Shown: positions 1-10,421, counted from the first letter of the stretch. The stretch: DNA of 35,977 nt from Diplocarpon mali (GCA_024741835.1 JAENRP010000407.1:1-35977); one strand, 5' to 3'. The notes: a model not told the origin generated them from the letters alone. Translations and numbers: made by a program.

Positions 1-187
1 TCTTTTGAGGAGTAAGTCGATTTGAAAGAGCGTATTGAACTTGACCAACAGTTAGATTTAACTGTAAGGCAATCTGATCTTGAGTGAAACCAGCATCATA
101 ATACAAAGTCTCACATTTTAATCGATCGTCTCGAGACGTTTGTTTTCGTAGTGTTTTAGGGACTGGTACTTGAGATGTCGAATTCAT
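1..187 (-). mobile_element. Tc1/mariner-type transposase, N-terminal end only (cut by window edge)
   Basis: An open frame starts at the ATG at 187 and runs off the left edge after 62 codons. It reads MNSTSQVPVPK, then a basic TSRDDRLKCETLYYDAG segment, then FTQDQIALQLNLTVGQVQYA, ending NRLTPQK. The stretch from DDRLKCETLYY to NRLTPQK is the helix-turn-helix that opens fungal Tc1/mariner transposases (typical pattern: RD-R, TL---G, QIA, QVQYA, RLTP-KR). The family binds the element's terminal repeats and cuts and pastes DNA with a DDE/D domain that would lie outside this window. No stop interrupts the visible part, so it could be intact or recently active. I could not define the element's terminal repeat between 188 and about 300. 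The family call rests on the short HTH only. Confidence 0.7.
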
Positions 188-662
188 GTTGATTTCTTAG
201 AGAATATACTATAAAAGCGGCAAATCAGCATCCTTTATTCATTGGCAGTACCCCTTGTCGAAACCCTTGCACAATAGAAGGTTCTAGTATGGCGCACAGA
301 CAGAAAACCTCAAATTATTTCGCCATGGACTAAGTATATGTGGGCTCGTACGAAGTTATACTCCATCAGGCTAAGCCTTGGCTCTCCTGTCGACCAACTA
401 TAGTAAAGTGGAGCTTAACCCAATGCTGAAATCTCGATATTGAAATTTCTGCATCCTCCCTCTACTACGTAGAACAGTTTGCAAAATTGGTGCGATCCAA
501 ACCGTTTTGGCGAGAAAATCCTACCACGCTACCCAGTACTCGCGACATGCCACTCAACGCCAGGTCGGGTTACACGCCACAACTCACCTCTTTTCAAACG
601 GGTTGAAATCGGGGATTTTCAGCTGCTCAACGCGCCGTCCCAGGAAGAAACAGGAGAGGAGC

Positions 663-689
663 GCCGAACGAGCCGAACGAGCCGAACGA
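663..689. repeat. Tandem repeat, 3 x 9 bp (GCCGAACGA)
   Basis: Three perfect head-to-tail copies of GCCGAACGA lie upstream of NHA1, followed by a GA dinucleotide run at 741-756. Confidence 0.9.
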
Positions 690-1166
690 GCACGACTCGC
701 GCAACGCCAGCGACCTGACCGTTCTCTGGCCCCGTGCAGCGAGAGAGAGAGAGAGGAAGTTGCATGAACGTGAATGAGGCCTTGGAGAAAGTCGACAGAG
801 TGGGATGTGCCTGAGGCCACCAGAGGGCAAACCTGCAGCTAGGTGTGTATATTCCCTTATCTCTCAACGTTCTCATCACCACACCTCCACGTCCCCTTAC
901 CGTTCTACCCCCCCTTTTTATATCTTCCCATCTTAAGATTATCTTCGGCAGGAATTCGGAGACATTGGGCGTGGACAGCAGCACGTAATCAGAGGCTTTC
1001 GTACGCCAGAATCACCGCGTGGGAGGTCGAATACATGTAAGAATAGAATATTGCCAAGTGACTCCGTCGCCCCGATAAGGATCTCCCGATAAAACTCTTA
1101 TTTTTGGGAGGGAAACCGAGAATCGAGCGTATCCTTGTGGCGGGGTTGAACCGAGACTGGCATTGG

Positions 1167-1210
1167 CAGACCCACGCCAGACCCACACCAGATCCACACG
1201 AGATCCAAAA
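1167..1210. repeat. Imperfect 11-bp tandem repeat, about 4 units
   Basis: The units are CAGACCCACGC, CAGACCCACAC, CAGATCCACAC and GAGATCCAAAA, in register every 11 bp, about 700 bp before the NHA1 ATG. It may be a cluster of weak protein-binding sites or simple slippage; function is unknown. Confidence 0.75.
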
Positions 1211-1898
1211 TTCTCTCCGGCCCCTCATGTGCTCTCATATGCTCCCAAATTCTATATCATCACCGAGCTCGCACTCGTGCCTGGGCAACTCGTCCGTCCT
1301 TGCTTGACGTCCTTCGTTTTCGCCTACCGACCAAGTCTCTTGGCTGGAGGTCCCGCGGAATATATGCATCCGCGATAAGCCTATCTCATCCGCCTCTGCA
1401 CTACAAAGGCGAGTCGTGGAAAGCGAATCTTCGTCGAGAAATCCGACGCCATCACCGCCCACATCCTTAGCTACCTTGCGGCCTTCTCTCCTACACGTCG
1501 CTCACCGCAAGCCACGCCCCGACTTACGTACGCTTCACCGCCGGCCGACGGATTTCTACGAATATATTAACCACCTCCAGGGAATCAATCTGCCGCTCAT
1601 CAATTTGATCTTTGCCGCCGGGACGGGACGAGGACCTAAACATACCACTTGATTTGGAGCGGCGACTGGGCGCGCACATATCTGGATGCTCCGACACCGC
1701 ATAGTCTCTCTGACCTATTCGTCAGACTGGGGAATCGGGATAGCGGAACAGCTGGGTTGAGGCCAACCTGAGTTTGAACTGCTGCTGTCGATTCACTGCC
1801 GCCGAGTCCTCATTCTGTCCCAAACAATTCCGCCTCGAATTCTGCGAGTGACTTGCCCACAAGCACCACCCAGGAAATCTTCTCAACCTTAGGTCACC

Positions 1899-4892
1899 AT
1901 GGCGTGGGATCATCTCTCAATCAATCGACCACATCTGGTCTACATCATCCTCGGTGGCTTCACCTCGCTGTTCATGCTCTGTTCGTCCTTCATCAAGGAG
2001 CGGCTGTACATTGGTGAAGCTACCGTCGCAACGCTCTGCGGAATTATCTTTGGTCCGCATGCTGCAAACCTGATCGACCCTAGAACATGGGGAAATACGG
2101 ATCAGATCACCCTCGAGTTCTCTCGGATTGTCCTAGTGGTCCAATGTTTTGCCGTTGGCGTCGAATTGCCCAAGTACTACATGGAGAAGCATTGGAGGAG
2201 TGTCGTGCTTCTGTTGATACCTGTCATGACGTTTGGGTGGTTGATCACCAGCCTGTTCATATGGTGGATGGTCCTACCACTCACATGGCTTGAGAGCCTG
2301 GCATGTGCCGCTTGTGTGACCGCCACAGACCCTGTATTGGCCAGTTCCGTGGTGGGTAAAGGGAAGTTTGCCAAAAGGATCCCGAAACATCTGAGAGACA
2401 TCTTGTCCGCCGAGTCAGGATGCAACGATGGTATGGCCTTTCCGTTCATCTATATGGCACTATACCTCATCCAGTACCGGCCCGATGTCAAGGCGGTTGC
2501 GTTTCATTGGATCGTGGTTAGTGTCCTCTACGAATGCGTATTCGGCGCCATTTACGGCTTCGCAATTGGGTACATCGGCAGACATGGCATCAAATATGCC
2601 GAAAGGCATGAGCTCGTTGATCGGGAAAGCTTTCTCGTGTTCTACTTCGTGCTGGCCTTGTTCTGTGCGGGCTCGGGTAGTATTCTGGGAGTTGATGATC
2701 TTCTCGTCGGCTTTGCCGCCGGCGTAGGCTTCTCGAACGACGGTTGGTTTACGCAAAAGACTGAGGAGTCTCACGTCTCCAATGTTATTGACCTGCTAAT
2801 CAATCTGGCCTATTTTGTCTACCTGGGTACCATCATCCCATGGGAACAGTACAACAATCCCGACATAGGCCTTACTCCTTGGCGGTTGGTTGTCATTGCG
2901 GTCTTCGTCATCTTCTTCCGCCGAATTCCCATCATGCTAGCACTGAAGCCTCTCATTCCAGACATCAAAACTTGGCGAGAGGCACTATTTGCTGGTCACT
3001 TTGGTCCCATTGGCGTGGGGGCAATCTTCATTGCCATTCTAGCTCGGGCTGAGCTGGAAACAGGGACGACGAATCCTTTGGCATCATATGACGACAAAGA
3101 TGCCGAGAATTACATGGTTGTCGCGCTCATCTGGCCAATTACTACCTTTCTTGTCATTTCTTCGATTGTCGTGCACGGCTCATCAATCGCAGTTTTCACT
3201 CTCGGCAAGCGTATCAACACCCTCCATCTCACCATGTCCTACACCACAGATAATGATGGTCCGGGTTGGTTAAATAGACTTCCCCGTATCTCCACAGCTT
3301 CCAGGTCGCAGGCAAAGTCTACCATATCAGAGACAGATGCCGAGGAGATGAAGATGGACAATCTGCCACCTGGAGTCTTGCCGCCCATTGGGATGCCTAG
3401 AGAGTTCTTGCGTCGGCAAAGAGAAGAGGACAATCCTAATAATTATGGAAGTCGCGCTTCCTCTGCTGCTCCCCGTCGCCGGAAGAAGAAGTGGGATGAC
3501 GGTCTGGGCCCTGGAGGACCTATCAGTCAGTCAGCCATTTATCCCGCACGAAGAAGCCAGAGCGATCATTCAAGTGAACACACACCCGCCCCCCCGACAC
3601 CGATCGACAACTTCCCGGAGGAACAAGACCTTGGGCAAGTGCAGCATGATCCCGAGATGGAAGAGATCCAGCACAGATACTTCAAAGATGAAAGGCGAGA
3701 CAAGCACATGTCAGCCGCCGAACGTCATCCGTACAAGAATGAGGTTTACCAAGAAGGCGATGACATAATCATCGAAGACCAAGATGGAGAGGTTGTCAAC
3801 AGTAGAATAACCTCTCATACCAAGAGGGAGAGAGAAGAGTCTGCCAAGAAGACTGGGAGTGGGACTAGGGATGATTCTGCGCAGTCTGGCCTGGGTCTCA
3901 AGAATTTGAAGCAGAAACTGGGAGCCTGGAGACATAGAGATGAGCCCGAAGATGAAGCCGGTGGGCCAAAGGGCGCGAAGGCTCCTGCCAGGAAGCGAGG
4001 ACCAGCATTGGCCTACCAATTTGGGAACACGGTAAGCTGACTCCCTGAAACTCCTGCGCCAGGTCTCTAACGCGAATAGATTATTGTTGAAGATGAAGAC
4101 GGAGAAGTTGTCAAGACCTACGAAATACCTGTCAGTCCCAAATCAGGTGGCGAGGGTGGCGCCTTCCGTAAAGAGTTGAACAGAATGGGTTCTTGGTCCG
4201 GCATGGTCAAAAAGCAAGGAGAATCCTCGAAAGCCGAACAACCAGCCTCCCGGCCTGAGCAATCCCGCATGCTCTCCCGCCTAGGAAACTGGGGATTCAA
4301 GAGCCCGAGCACTGTTGAGGAAGAAGGCAACGACAACGGCACGAGCAGGGAAAGTAACGACGAGGAAGACGACGACCGCTACATCCGCTTCACGATCGGT
4401 GATGCCGGACGTCGCTTGACCAAAGGAGACTTCCTGAGGGAGATTCAAAGCCTAGACCCCAAAGCCAGAGCCGCTGTCGTGGACTCCAGCGATGCACCAG
4501 CCACCATGAAAGACCTCGCCCGCAGAGACGTGAGGACCGAAAGCCCCGGTAGTAGCCGTCTCTCCGCTGCGAGGGACGCGCAGCTGACTTCCGGCGAGAC
4601 GCAGGCCGAGCGCCGCCGCCGCGAACAAGCGCTCAAGGGGGTGCATAAGACTCCTGGACAGCGCGGCCGCTCGAGGGAGATAGAGGGGGAGGATATAGAT
4701 GAGGTCGATGATGAAGCTGAGGGCGAGACGGCTGCGGAGAGACGGAGGTGGGAGGCTGCGTTGGGACCTGAACGGGGTGCGGGCGAGAAGGACAGCGATG
4801 CTGGCAATATGCCGCAGGTCCCGCCGCCTGCTCAGGTGAAGTGCCGCGGGATTAGGTTTGCGCAGAGTCCGGATAGAGGTGGGAAGAAGTGA
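1899..4892 (+). CDS. NHA1: Plasma-membrane Na+(K+)/H+ antiporter, Nha1 family, 981 aa in two exons
   Basis: Exons are 1899-4031 and 4080-4892, joined in phase 0, giving 981 aa, close to yeast Nha1. The start lies in an ideal context (CACCATGGCG), and the opening residues, with the KERLYIGEATVA segment at 34-44, match the family's N-terminus. About twelve hydrophobic segments fill residues 12-430. The transport core shows TATDPVLASS (D144) and AESGCNDGMAFPF with the paired N176-D177 of electrogenic CPA antiporters. Residues about 435-981 are a long charged cytoplasmic tail, as in fungal Nha1, which in yeast affects salt tolerance and signalling. The family exports Na+, Li+ and K+ in exchange for H+ and helps set internal pH and K+. 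Reading exon 1 through the intron adds only VS before a stop, so a single-ORF call would lose the last 270 residues. The product call is firm; substrate preference is inferred. Confidence 0.95.
4032..4079 (+). other. NHA1 intron, 48 bp
   Basis: Donor GTAAGC follows ACG (Thr711). Branch-like CTCTAAC lies about 10 nt before acceptor GAATAG. The junction is phase 0 and opens exon 2 at the conserved-looking acidic motif IIVEDEDGEVVKTYEIP. Confidence 0.92.
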
Positions 4893-5935
4893 GAGTGAAT
4901 GAAGTGAGAGGGAAGGCGTTGGGAGATGATTTCCGGACGCGAGCGTTGGAACACGGTGGTGCAATTCGACGAGCGTGCATTGGCATAGCGTGCCGGTGTC
5001 GATGGACAGGTCAGTGACTGGCTATCTTGTCAGAACAAGCGATTAGACGATTTACGTTGCAGATTTGCCTGAGCTCTAGCAGTAACTAGTTCATGGTCGA
5101 TAAGCTCCTGTACTTACTTAGATCCAAGTATCTAAGACTAAAACTAGCGGACCCTAATATTGAATAATCAAATTATCCTCCTCCAAACCGGCCATGCGTC
5201 CCGCGACGGCGACTTGAGATCTGCGCCTCGCTAAGAATGAAAACAAAGCCCTGACGTCGCTTCTGACCACGTAACCCTCCACCCGCGGTTGCACATCTCG
5301 AGCCCTCCACCACAGCCTGTGAGTCTTGGTCCGAGTTCGTTCTTGAAATGGAGAATTGCATCGATCGCACATAGTCGGGGCAATGCCAGGACCTAAATCG
5401 ATGCCATCGAATCCGCCTGGGCGCCGTACCGGAGAAATGGGCCAGGGAACTGACTAGCCTGTGTCGAGATGATTTATATATGCACTGGTACTTCGGAAAC
5501 TCTCGTATCCCAACTCTAGCGCGTGACTGTTCGCGAGGGGAGAGAGAAGCTGCGCTCAAGGCACTCGCGGCTCCAGTGCCTCTCCCCCGAGCCAGCGATC
5601 GCGGATCATCCCGCGGCAGCGAACATTCCAAGTCGTGAAATCCCGTGCGATGAGTGCTAGCTTGATCTGCAAATGCCTGTACTGGGTCTGGCTTTCTCCT
5701 GGGACCCAGCTCGCCCAGTCCTCACCGTCGGTCGCGATCCGTACCTCGCTCCGTCAACATTTGCAGGGCCAGTGGCGGACGCTGTGGAAAGCATGGCTCT
5801 AGGATCGACTATTGGATCTAATTGCGTGTGGGAGTTTGATCTACCCCGCCATCCCCCCAGTGCAGATGCTAATTCGGTCGCTTTTGCCACGGCCTAAAAT
5901 TCCATACTTAAACCGGGGTGGGGAGAGGGGTGAAA

Positions 5936-5954
5936 GGGGNGGGGGGGGGGGGGG
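5936..5954 (+). repeat. G homopolymer containing an N
   Basis: Four Gs, an N at 5940, then 14 Gs. The N marks an unresolved base, so the run length is not reliable. It could form a G-quadruplex, but it may equally be a sequencing dropout. Confidence 0.8.
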
Positions 5955-6689
5955 TTGAGGCTCCAAGCGAGCTTGCAGCTTTGTGCGAAGTACCACACAG
6001 TACGGTAGAGAAGGCTCTTCCCTCCCCGCATACCTCGGCGCCTTGCCCTGTCGTAGGGAGTGTGGGTTTCAGAAAAGTGCCGGTGAAATCTCTCGACGAC
6101 AGGCTGCAATTATATCTGGGCGTCGGAGGAAACACACCGTTCGAGAAAGACGGGAGGAATGCTGTACTGAGTTGGCTATTCTTGCAACTGCTACCTGGGC
6201 CAGTTGTACACGCGTCTCCTCGATCGCAACTCTACTTGGACGTCGAGTACTATAATTATCAATGCGCGATCGGTTGCTATCTTCCGCATCAGGCACCCAA
6301 GCGTTCTGATAACCAAGATATTGAAATTAGACCTTGGTAGATATAGCATACAACTGTTACCCACGCGTTGCATCTAGTATTCCCGATTTGAATTGGTTGA
6401 CGTTGGTGGTGCTTAGTGTTAGACGAGGGTAGAGATCGCCGGTCAAAACACCGTCGTACTGTAGAAACTGTGTTGATACTTTTAGAGAAGCGGGGGCGAG
6501 ATATGATATGCTATATTTCTACTTGCAGTAATACTTGTTCTAGAAATCACGCAAAAGAGCACCCCCAAGCTGGCTCTCGTACCACGGAAGCTGCTTGCCA
6601 TTCACGCCCACCTGTCTTATAATACTATCTTGACGTCGGCAGAGCGGGACTTCGGATAATTGATCCGTGCCCAGAAGTGACAGCCAGAT

Positions 6690-6717
6690 ATGTATATGTA
6701 AATATATACATATACAT
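6690..6717. repeat. AT-rich inverted repeat (11-bp stem, 6-nt loop)
   Basis: The arms ATGTATATGTA and TACATATACAT are perfectly complementary around AATATA. No gene end lies nearby to make it an evident terminator. Confidence 0.7.
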
Positions 6718-6903
6718 CGGCACATCGGTATGACAGCCCAGTTCATGCTCGTGGAGAATCCCTCGGGTCCTTCCAACTGATTGCTAGATCATGAGAAACA
6801 TGTTCTGCTCCAAAAACCAGCACATGATTCCAAGAGTTATTCCCCAAGTTTTTGAATTCCTGGGGGTCGCTGCCTCGCTTATTCCACACTAGCAAGTTCC
6901 TTC

Positions 6904-6959
6904 AACGAAGGCGATTAATACATGCTCAAAAAACGAAGGCGATTAATACATGCTCAAAA
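6904..6959. repeat. Perfect 2 x 28 bp tandem duplication downstream of tRNA-Gly
   Basis: Copy 1 is 6904-6931 and copy 2 is 6932-6959, identical over 28 bp. Each copy ends in an A run, which reads as a T run on the tRNA strand, so the duplication also doubled the likely Pol III terminator. The lack of any difference suggests a recent event or an assembly artefact. Confidence 0.9.
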
Positions 6960-6960
6960 A
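6928..6960 (-). terminator. Two Pol III-type T runs after tRNA-Gly
   Basis: On the minus strand the tRNA 3' end (6986) is followed about 26 nt later by TTTTT (6960-6956) and then TTTTTT (6933-6928). Runs of four or more Ts end Pol III transcripts. The two runs lie at the ends of the 28-bp repeat copies. Confidence 0.6.
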
Positions 6961-7020
6961 TATGATCATCCGGCGTGCATAGATCTGCGTTCGCCGGGAA
7001 TCGAACCCGGGGCCCATCGA

Positions 7021-7045
7021 GGCAGCTTCAGAACTGGATTTCTGA
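7021..7045 (-). other. Canonical tRNA intron, 25 nt, at position 37/38
   Basis: It lies directly after A37 and before T38 of the anticodon loop and contains a perfect 6-bp hairpin (TCAGAA/TTCTGA). This is the site cut by the tRNA splicing endonuclease in eukaryotes. Confidence 0.8.
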
Positions 7046-7068
7046 TGGCAACGATGGATTTTACCACT

Positions 7069-7120
7069 CTGGGAATGTATTAGATGGGGAATTTCTTGAG
7101 ATTCCATAGGCATTACTTAC
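7069..7120 (-). other. 52-nt spliceosomal-intron-like insertion within tRNA-Gly (between nt 13 and 14)
   Basis: Read on the tRNA strand the insertion begins GTAAGT, has CATCTAATAC as a branch-like site, and ends TTCCCAG. The boundaries are unambiguous: neither end can slide without breaking the D arm, and they fall exactly at GT and AG. Length and signals match the 48-51 bp introns of NHA1, ALB1 and POL12 in this window. It lacks the bulge-helix-bulge features of a tRNA-endonuclease intron that I could identify. Confidence 0.85.
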
Positions 7121-7133
7121 AAACCACAAACGC

Positions 7134-8569
7134 TCTGAATAGTCGACGTTGGCAACTCTACTAAAACATAATTTAGAAAAGCACGTACTGACATGTATAT
7201 TTCCTCCAGACGAAGTTGGTGGATCGAGGACTCTGATGTACGTGCAAGTTTATATATATATATATATAACCAGAGTGCGGCATTCATGTGACTCGTCCAC
7301 CGTCTCCCCTTGGACGGAACCTCATAACCTGGGTTCAACACGGAAACACCTTTCCCCAAGCCAGAAGATTTCCTGGCGGATATTTTCCACAACAGCTGCT
7401 AGGATCTTCCGTGAACCATACTATCTCGAGGCCCAAATAGGACAGCAGAAGGTCGACAACTTGCCTCTCGACACTTACCTGCCGAGCCAGGATTCCGCAA
7501 CCACACAGCCTGCAGCGTCAAGTTGTCCTGCCTTGCTCTGCTCTTGTCGGTTCCCTGGGCGTGCGAGATGCCGCAGCTGTCGCGTTATCCCCCCTTGCCC
7601 TCTCGCCCCAGAGGCTGTACCTACCGGAGTAGCTGGTCCGGTGTCATTGTCGAGGTCGTGTTGCGCAGTTAAGACTTCGGTTCTCCTTTGCTGTTCCCGT
7701 CTCCTAGATGGCACCAGTTCCACGGCCTTGCTGTGGTTTCGCGAGGCTATCTATTATGGATATACCTGGCATGAACTGTCCGAGGGTTGGGTCGTTCCCC
7801 AGCCCGATAATTGCTGCCGACGATCTTCCTCACAATTCCAACTCTATCTAATAGCTGCTTATCGCTTTGGGCCGGCAGCGCGATTCAATGGACTGCTTGA
7901 GCCACAGATTATCATCCTGCACGAATTACGTGCAAGATAAGAGTCATATCGTGTACCTGTCAAAGTGTGATCGTATCACTTGTATTCGAGAGCAGATAGA
8001 TTTTTATTGGCTCGAATCATGTATCATCCAAAGCATACACGAGTGTAGTAGCAATAATGCAACGTTACTGTATCTCTTATTCCTCGTTTGACCATTATGC
8101 CTGTTGAGATGGAAGTTACCGGAGACTACTTGTCTGCCTATTTCTAGTAAAGGTATCAAAGAAGGCATTCGCCGCCGCGAACTTGCTCTCAGTAGCTGCG
8201 CCTACTTCAGGCATTATCGTGCAAGCCAAAATGAAAAAGCTGAAGTCATCGTCCTCCACGGATAGCTGCGCAGATACGTCGTGTCCTTAATCCCTTGATG
8301 CATTACCTCGTCTGCAATAGCTAGTGTTGTGGGACAGAGTGAAGTATCCTGTCTCAGAGGTCGATCAGACCCGGATAGATAAAGCAGCCATTGTGGAGTG
8401 AGCTATACCTTGAGCACTGTGGCTGACGGGATTAGTATCGTGGTCTATTTCTTTGTTCTGCCAATGGCCTTGGCCACGTCATTGCATGCTGCTACGATAA
8501 ACAACAATTGGCATAAGTAAGTCTCGATTCTGGAAACATATGAAGCGGCTCGTGATTGAGGATAACGCT
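7134..8569. other. Intergenic, no supported gene
   Basis: It includes a short (TA)n run near 7250-7268. A 263-codon frame at 7149-7940 opens with TTG, shows no recognisable domain and is not called a gene. Confidence 0.55.
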
Positions 8570-8578
8570 GTCATGATT

Positions 8579-10421
8579 CTAAACCGCTTTGACTTGAGTT
8601 TTTGCATCGACTTTATCAAAGATACTCACAACTGTCTTAGGAACAGAGACAACTGTGTCCTTTTGCAGAAGACGCACCACCTCGGCCAAGAGCCTGTGTA
8701 TCGAAGTCAATGTCAGTACCGAAAATTGGAAGGAGGTAGTGATCTTGCTAACATATCGACTCAGTGAAGACATTGCGTCAGTCAGATTGAGGTAGCCAAG
8801 TGTGCTATCTTTAGGGAGAGAATCTGCAGAGAGGTCAACGAGGTGTGATGGGACTCGCTCCGCAAGGAGAATTGAAAGTCACCCTGGCTTGATTCAATCT
8901 TGAAGTCTCTCGACAGATAACATAACCCGATTAGTATACCAAGGCCATAAAGCGCATGTTGGAGCACCAGAGTTGTAGCATCAAACAGCTTACTGCCAAA
9001 CAGGTTTAATAGTGTCTCTGCTCTGCTGTTGAAGGTTAGGTGGCGAAGACCTCAGATCCCAGAAGTACAATTTGTATGACGGCAAATCCCAGTGTATCAC
9101 TTCTTAGATCAGTAGAACTTCATCGCCTGGACACTTCCGTCACATCCCGAAGATTCGCTGAGATGAAGACTGAATGAAAACAGTGATATTTGCTTAACAA
9201 TGTCCATTAAATGATGCAAGTCATCTAGTAGAACACACAGCGCTTCATGGACAACGACCGTGATATCCTTGGCTTGATGCAGACAAGAGTGCACCAGGCT
9301 GAAATCCCGACTCCCCTTGACCAAGGTCTTCCACGAAGTCGCCAGCTTCGAGGCTGCATCTTTGCTGACTTCCCCGACCCTTGAGAACAGCTGCAGACGG
9401 TGCGGGGACCAGCGAAGTATTTCAAGGAGGCGAAGCAGCGCTCTGTACTAATCAGATAGTCAAAACAAAAAGCTCTGTCTTCCACGAACAGCACTCCTTT
9501 TCCAGACGACATAATTGATCTGTTCTGACGAGGGAAGTAGCTCGAGACACCAACAAATTCCAAACAAAAGAAACTTAGACCCAAATGGCTAAATAATTGC
9601 TCTGAATCCAGATTGACGACCGAGATAGCGCTGAAAAGTAGTAATTACTTCCTCATCGAAGATGCTGCAAGCTATTTGCACGATGCCATGAACCCAAACG
9701 AGGTGCATACCATCTCTAGTCGTTATGAGCAGCGTGGAACTAGACTCCTATATCGACAAATACGTCAGTAGAACGTTTCAAGTTTGTTATTTCACGATCT
9801 AGGTCGATTTTAGCACCGCCGAACGCGGCTCCTCGGTCATGACAGAGAATTGAATACCAACGACCAGCGACCTTTCTGTGCTCTTTCCACCCATGATGAG
9901 CACGTTAGTGACCCCGACGGTGTTGCTGGTGAGCTGCGCGGTTCTCCTCACGGCCTCTAGCTCATCTGGGTCATTCACGCCGGTATTGGATCTCCAAGCT
10001 CCGCAAGCATGGCCGATCTTCGAGCACTGGTGCTGATGTCCCGGGAGTCAGCGTCGAGCGAAGTGCGGCGAGCGGGATTCGGAGTCTTTGCCTTCAGCCT
10101 CCTCGGCAAGGACGCTGTCGAGACGCTACAGCATGGCGCGATCGACAGGAACTCATCCACCGGCTGCAACCCCATGTTCGCTTATTGCGCGTCTCCCCCC
10201 CTATAGGCAGAGGCGCAGGTGAGGAAAAGCAGGAGACCGGCCTCAACCTTTGCGAAACGGATGGCTTCATCACTGGCCAGGCGAAATGAAGCCTTTGTTG
10301 CGTCAATAATGGTGAACGAGAACGAGCACGAGTCCAACTCACTGTAAGTCTCGGCCGGGATGTACGCAAAATCTGCGACGGCAAGATCAAGATCAGCCAC
10401 TGCACTGTTGACGGCACACAA
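8579..10421 (-). pseudogene. Possible decayed protein-coding gene, minus strand, family not recognised
   Basis: Several minus-strand segments read like protein but are broken by stops and frame changes. Clearest are about 9429-9110 (RALLRLLEILRW, then ASKLATSWKTLVKG, DFSLVHSCLHQAKD, EALCVLLDDLHHLM), about 9980-9790 (DELEAVRRTAQLTSN, TNVLIMGGKSTERSLVVGIQ) and 10421-10185 (AVADLDLAVADFAYIPAE, ATKASFRLASDEAIRFAK). Segments 8773-8579 and 8967-8782 may be a continuation. Some stops could come from C-to-T changes (CAG to TAG, CGA to TGA). The helical, leucine-rich character would suit a fungal NLR/STAND-type N-terminal region, but that is a guess. Introns could explain some of the breaks. Competing frames overlap in places, so part of this signal may be chance. 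Confidence 0.3.

Larger units (their letters stand above)
188..1898. other. Intergenic region and long upstream/leader region of NHA1
   Basis: No gene is supported here; the small frames lack proper ATG starts or similarity. It contains a 9-bp tandem repeat (663-689), a GA run (741-756), pyrimidine-rich tracts around 860-935, GATA motifs at about 1073, 1089 and 1371, and an 11-bp imperfect repeat (1167-1210). It probably includes the promoter and 5' UTR of the antiporter gene. The transcription start cannot be placed from sequence. Confidence 0.5.
4893..6903. other. Intergenic, no supported gene
   Basis: This includes the NHA1 3' flank and about 2 kb with no recognisable coding sequence. It holds a G homopolymer with an undetermined base (5936-5954) and a small AT hairpin (6690-6717). 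Short frames around 5173-6340 lack similarity or coherent structure. Confidence 0.6.
6986..7133 (-). tRNA. tRNA-Gly(GCC): tRNA-Gly (anticodon GCC) with a normal 25-nt intron and a 52-nt GT-AG insertion in the D arm
   Basis: Removing 7120-7069 and 7045-7021 leaves a 71-nt cloverleaf. The acceptor strand GCGTTTG (7133-7127) pairs with CGAACGC (6993-6987), with one G-U pair and discriminator A at 6986. The D stem GTTT pairs with AAAT (one G-U) around a loop with GG. The anticodon stem CATCG/CGATG encloses TTGCCAT, anticodon GCC. The variable region is 4 nt, and the T arm CCGGG-TTCGATT-CCCGG carries an intact B box. The 25-nt intron lies at the canonical 37/38 site and folds on itself through TCAGAA/TTCTGA. 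The A box is split, TGGTTT before and AGTGG after the 52-nt insertion. It is either a functional gene needing an unusual removal step or a recently interrupted pseudogene. The intact stems argue that interruption is recent or tolerated. Confidence 0.88.

Noticed and set aside
7021..7068. First view of the tRNA as a 5'-truncated pseudogene
   Set aside because: The missing 13 nt (GCGTTTGTGGTTT) were found intact at 7133-7121, separated by the 52-nt insertion.
7149..7940. 263-codon plus-strand frame beside the tRNA
   Set aside because: It opens with TTG, contains a TA-repeat-encoded YIYIYI run, has no domain and no evident start context.
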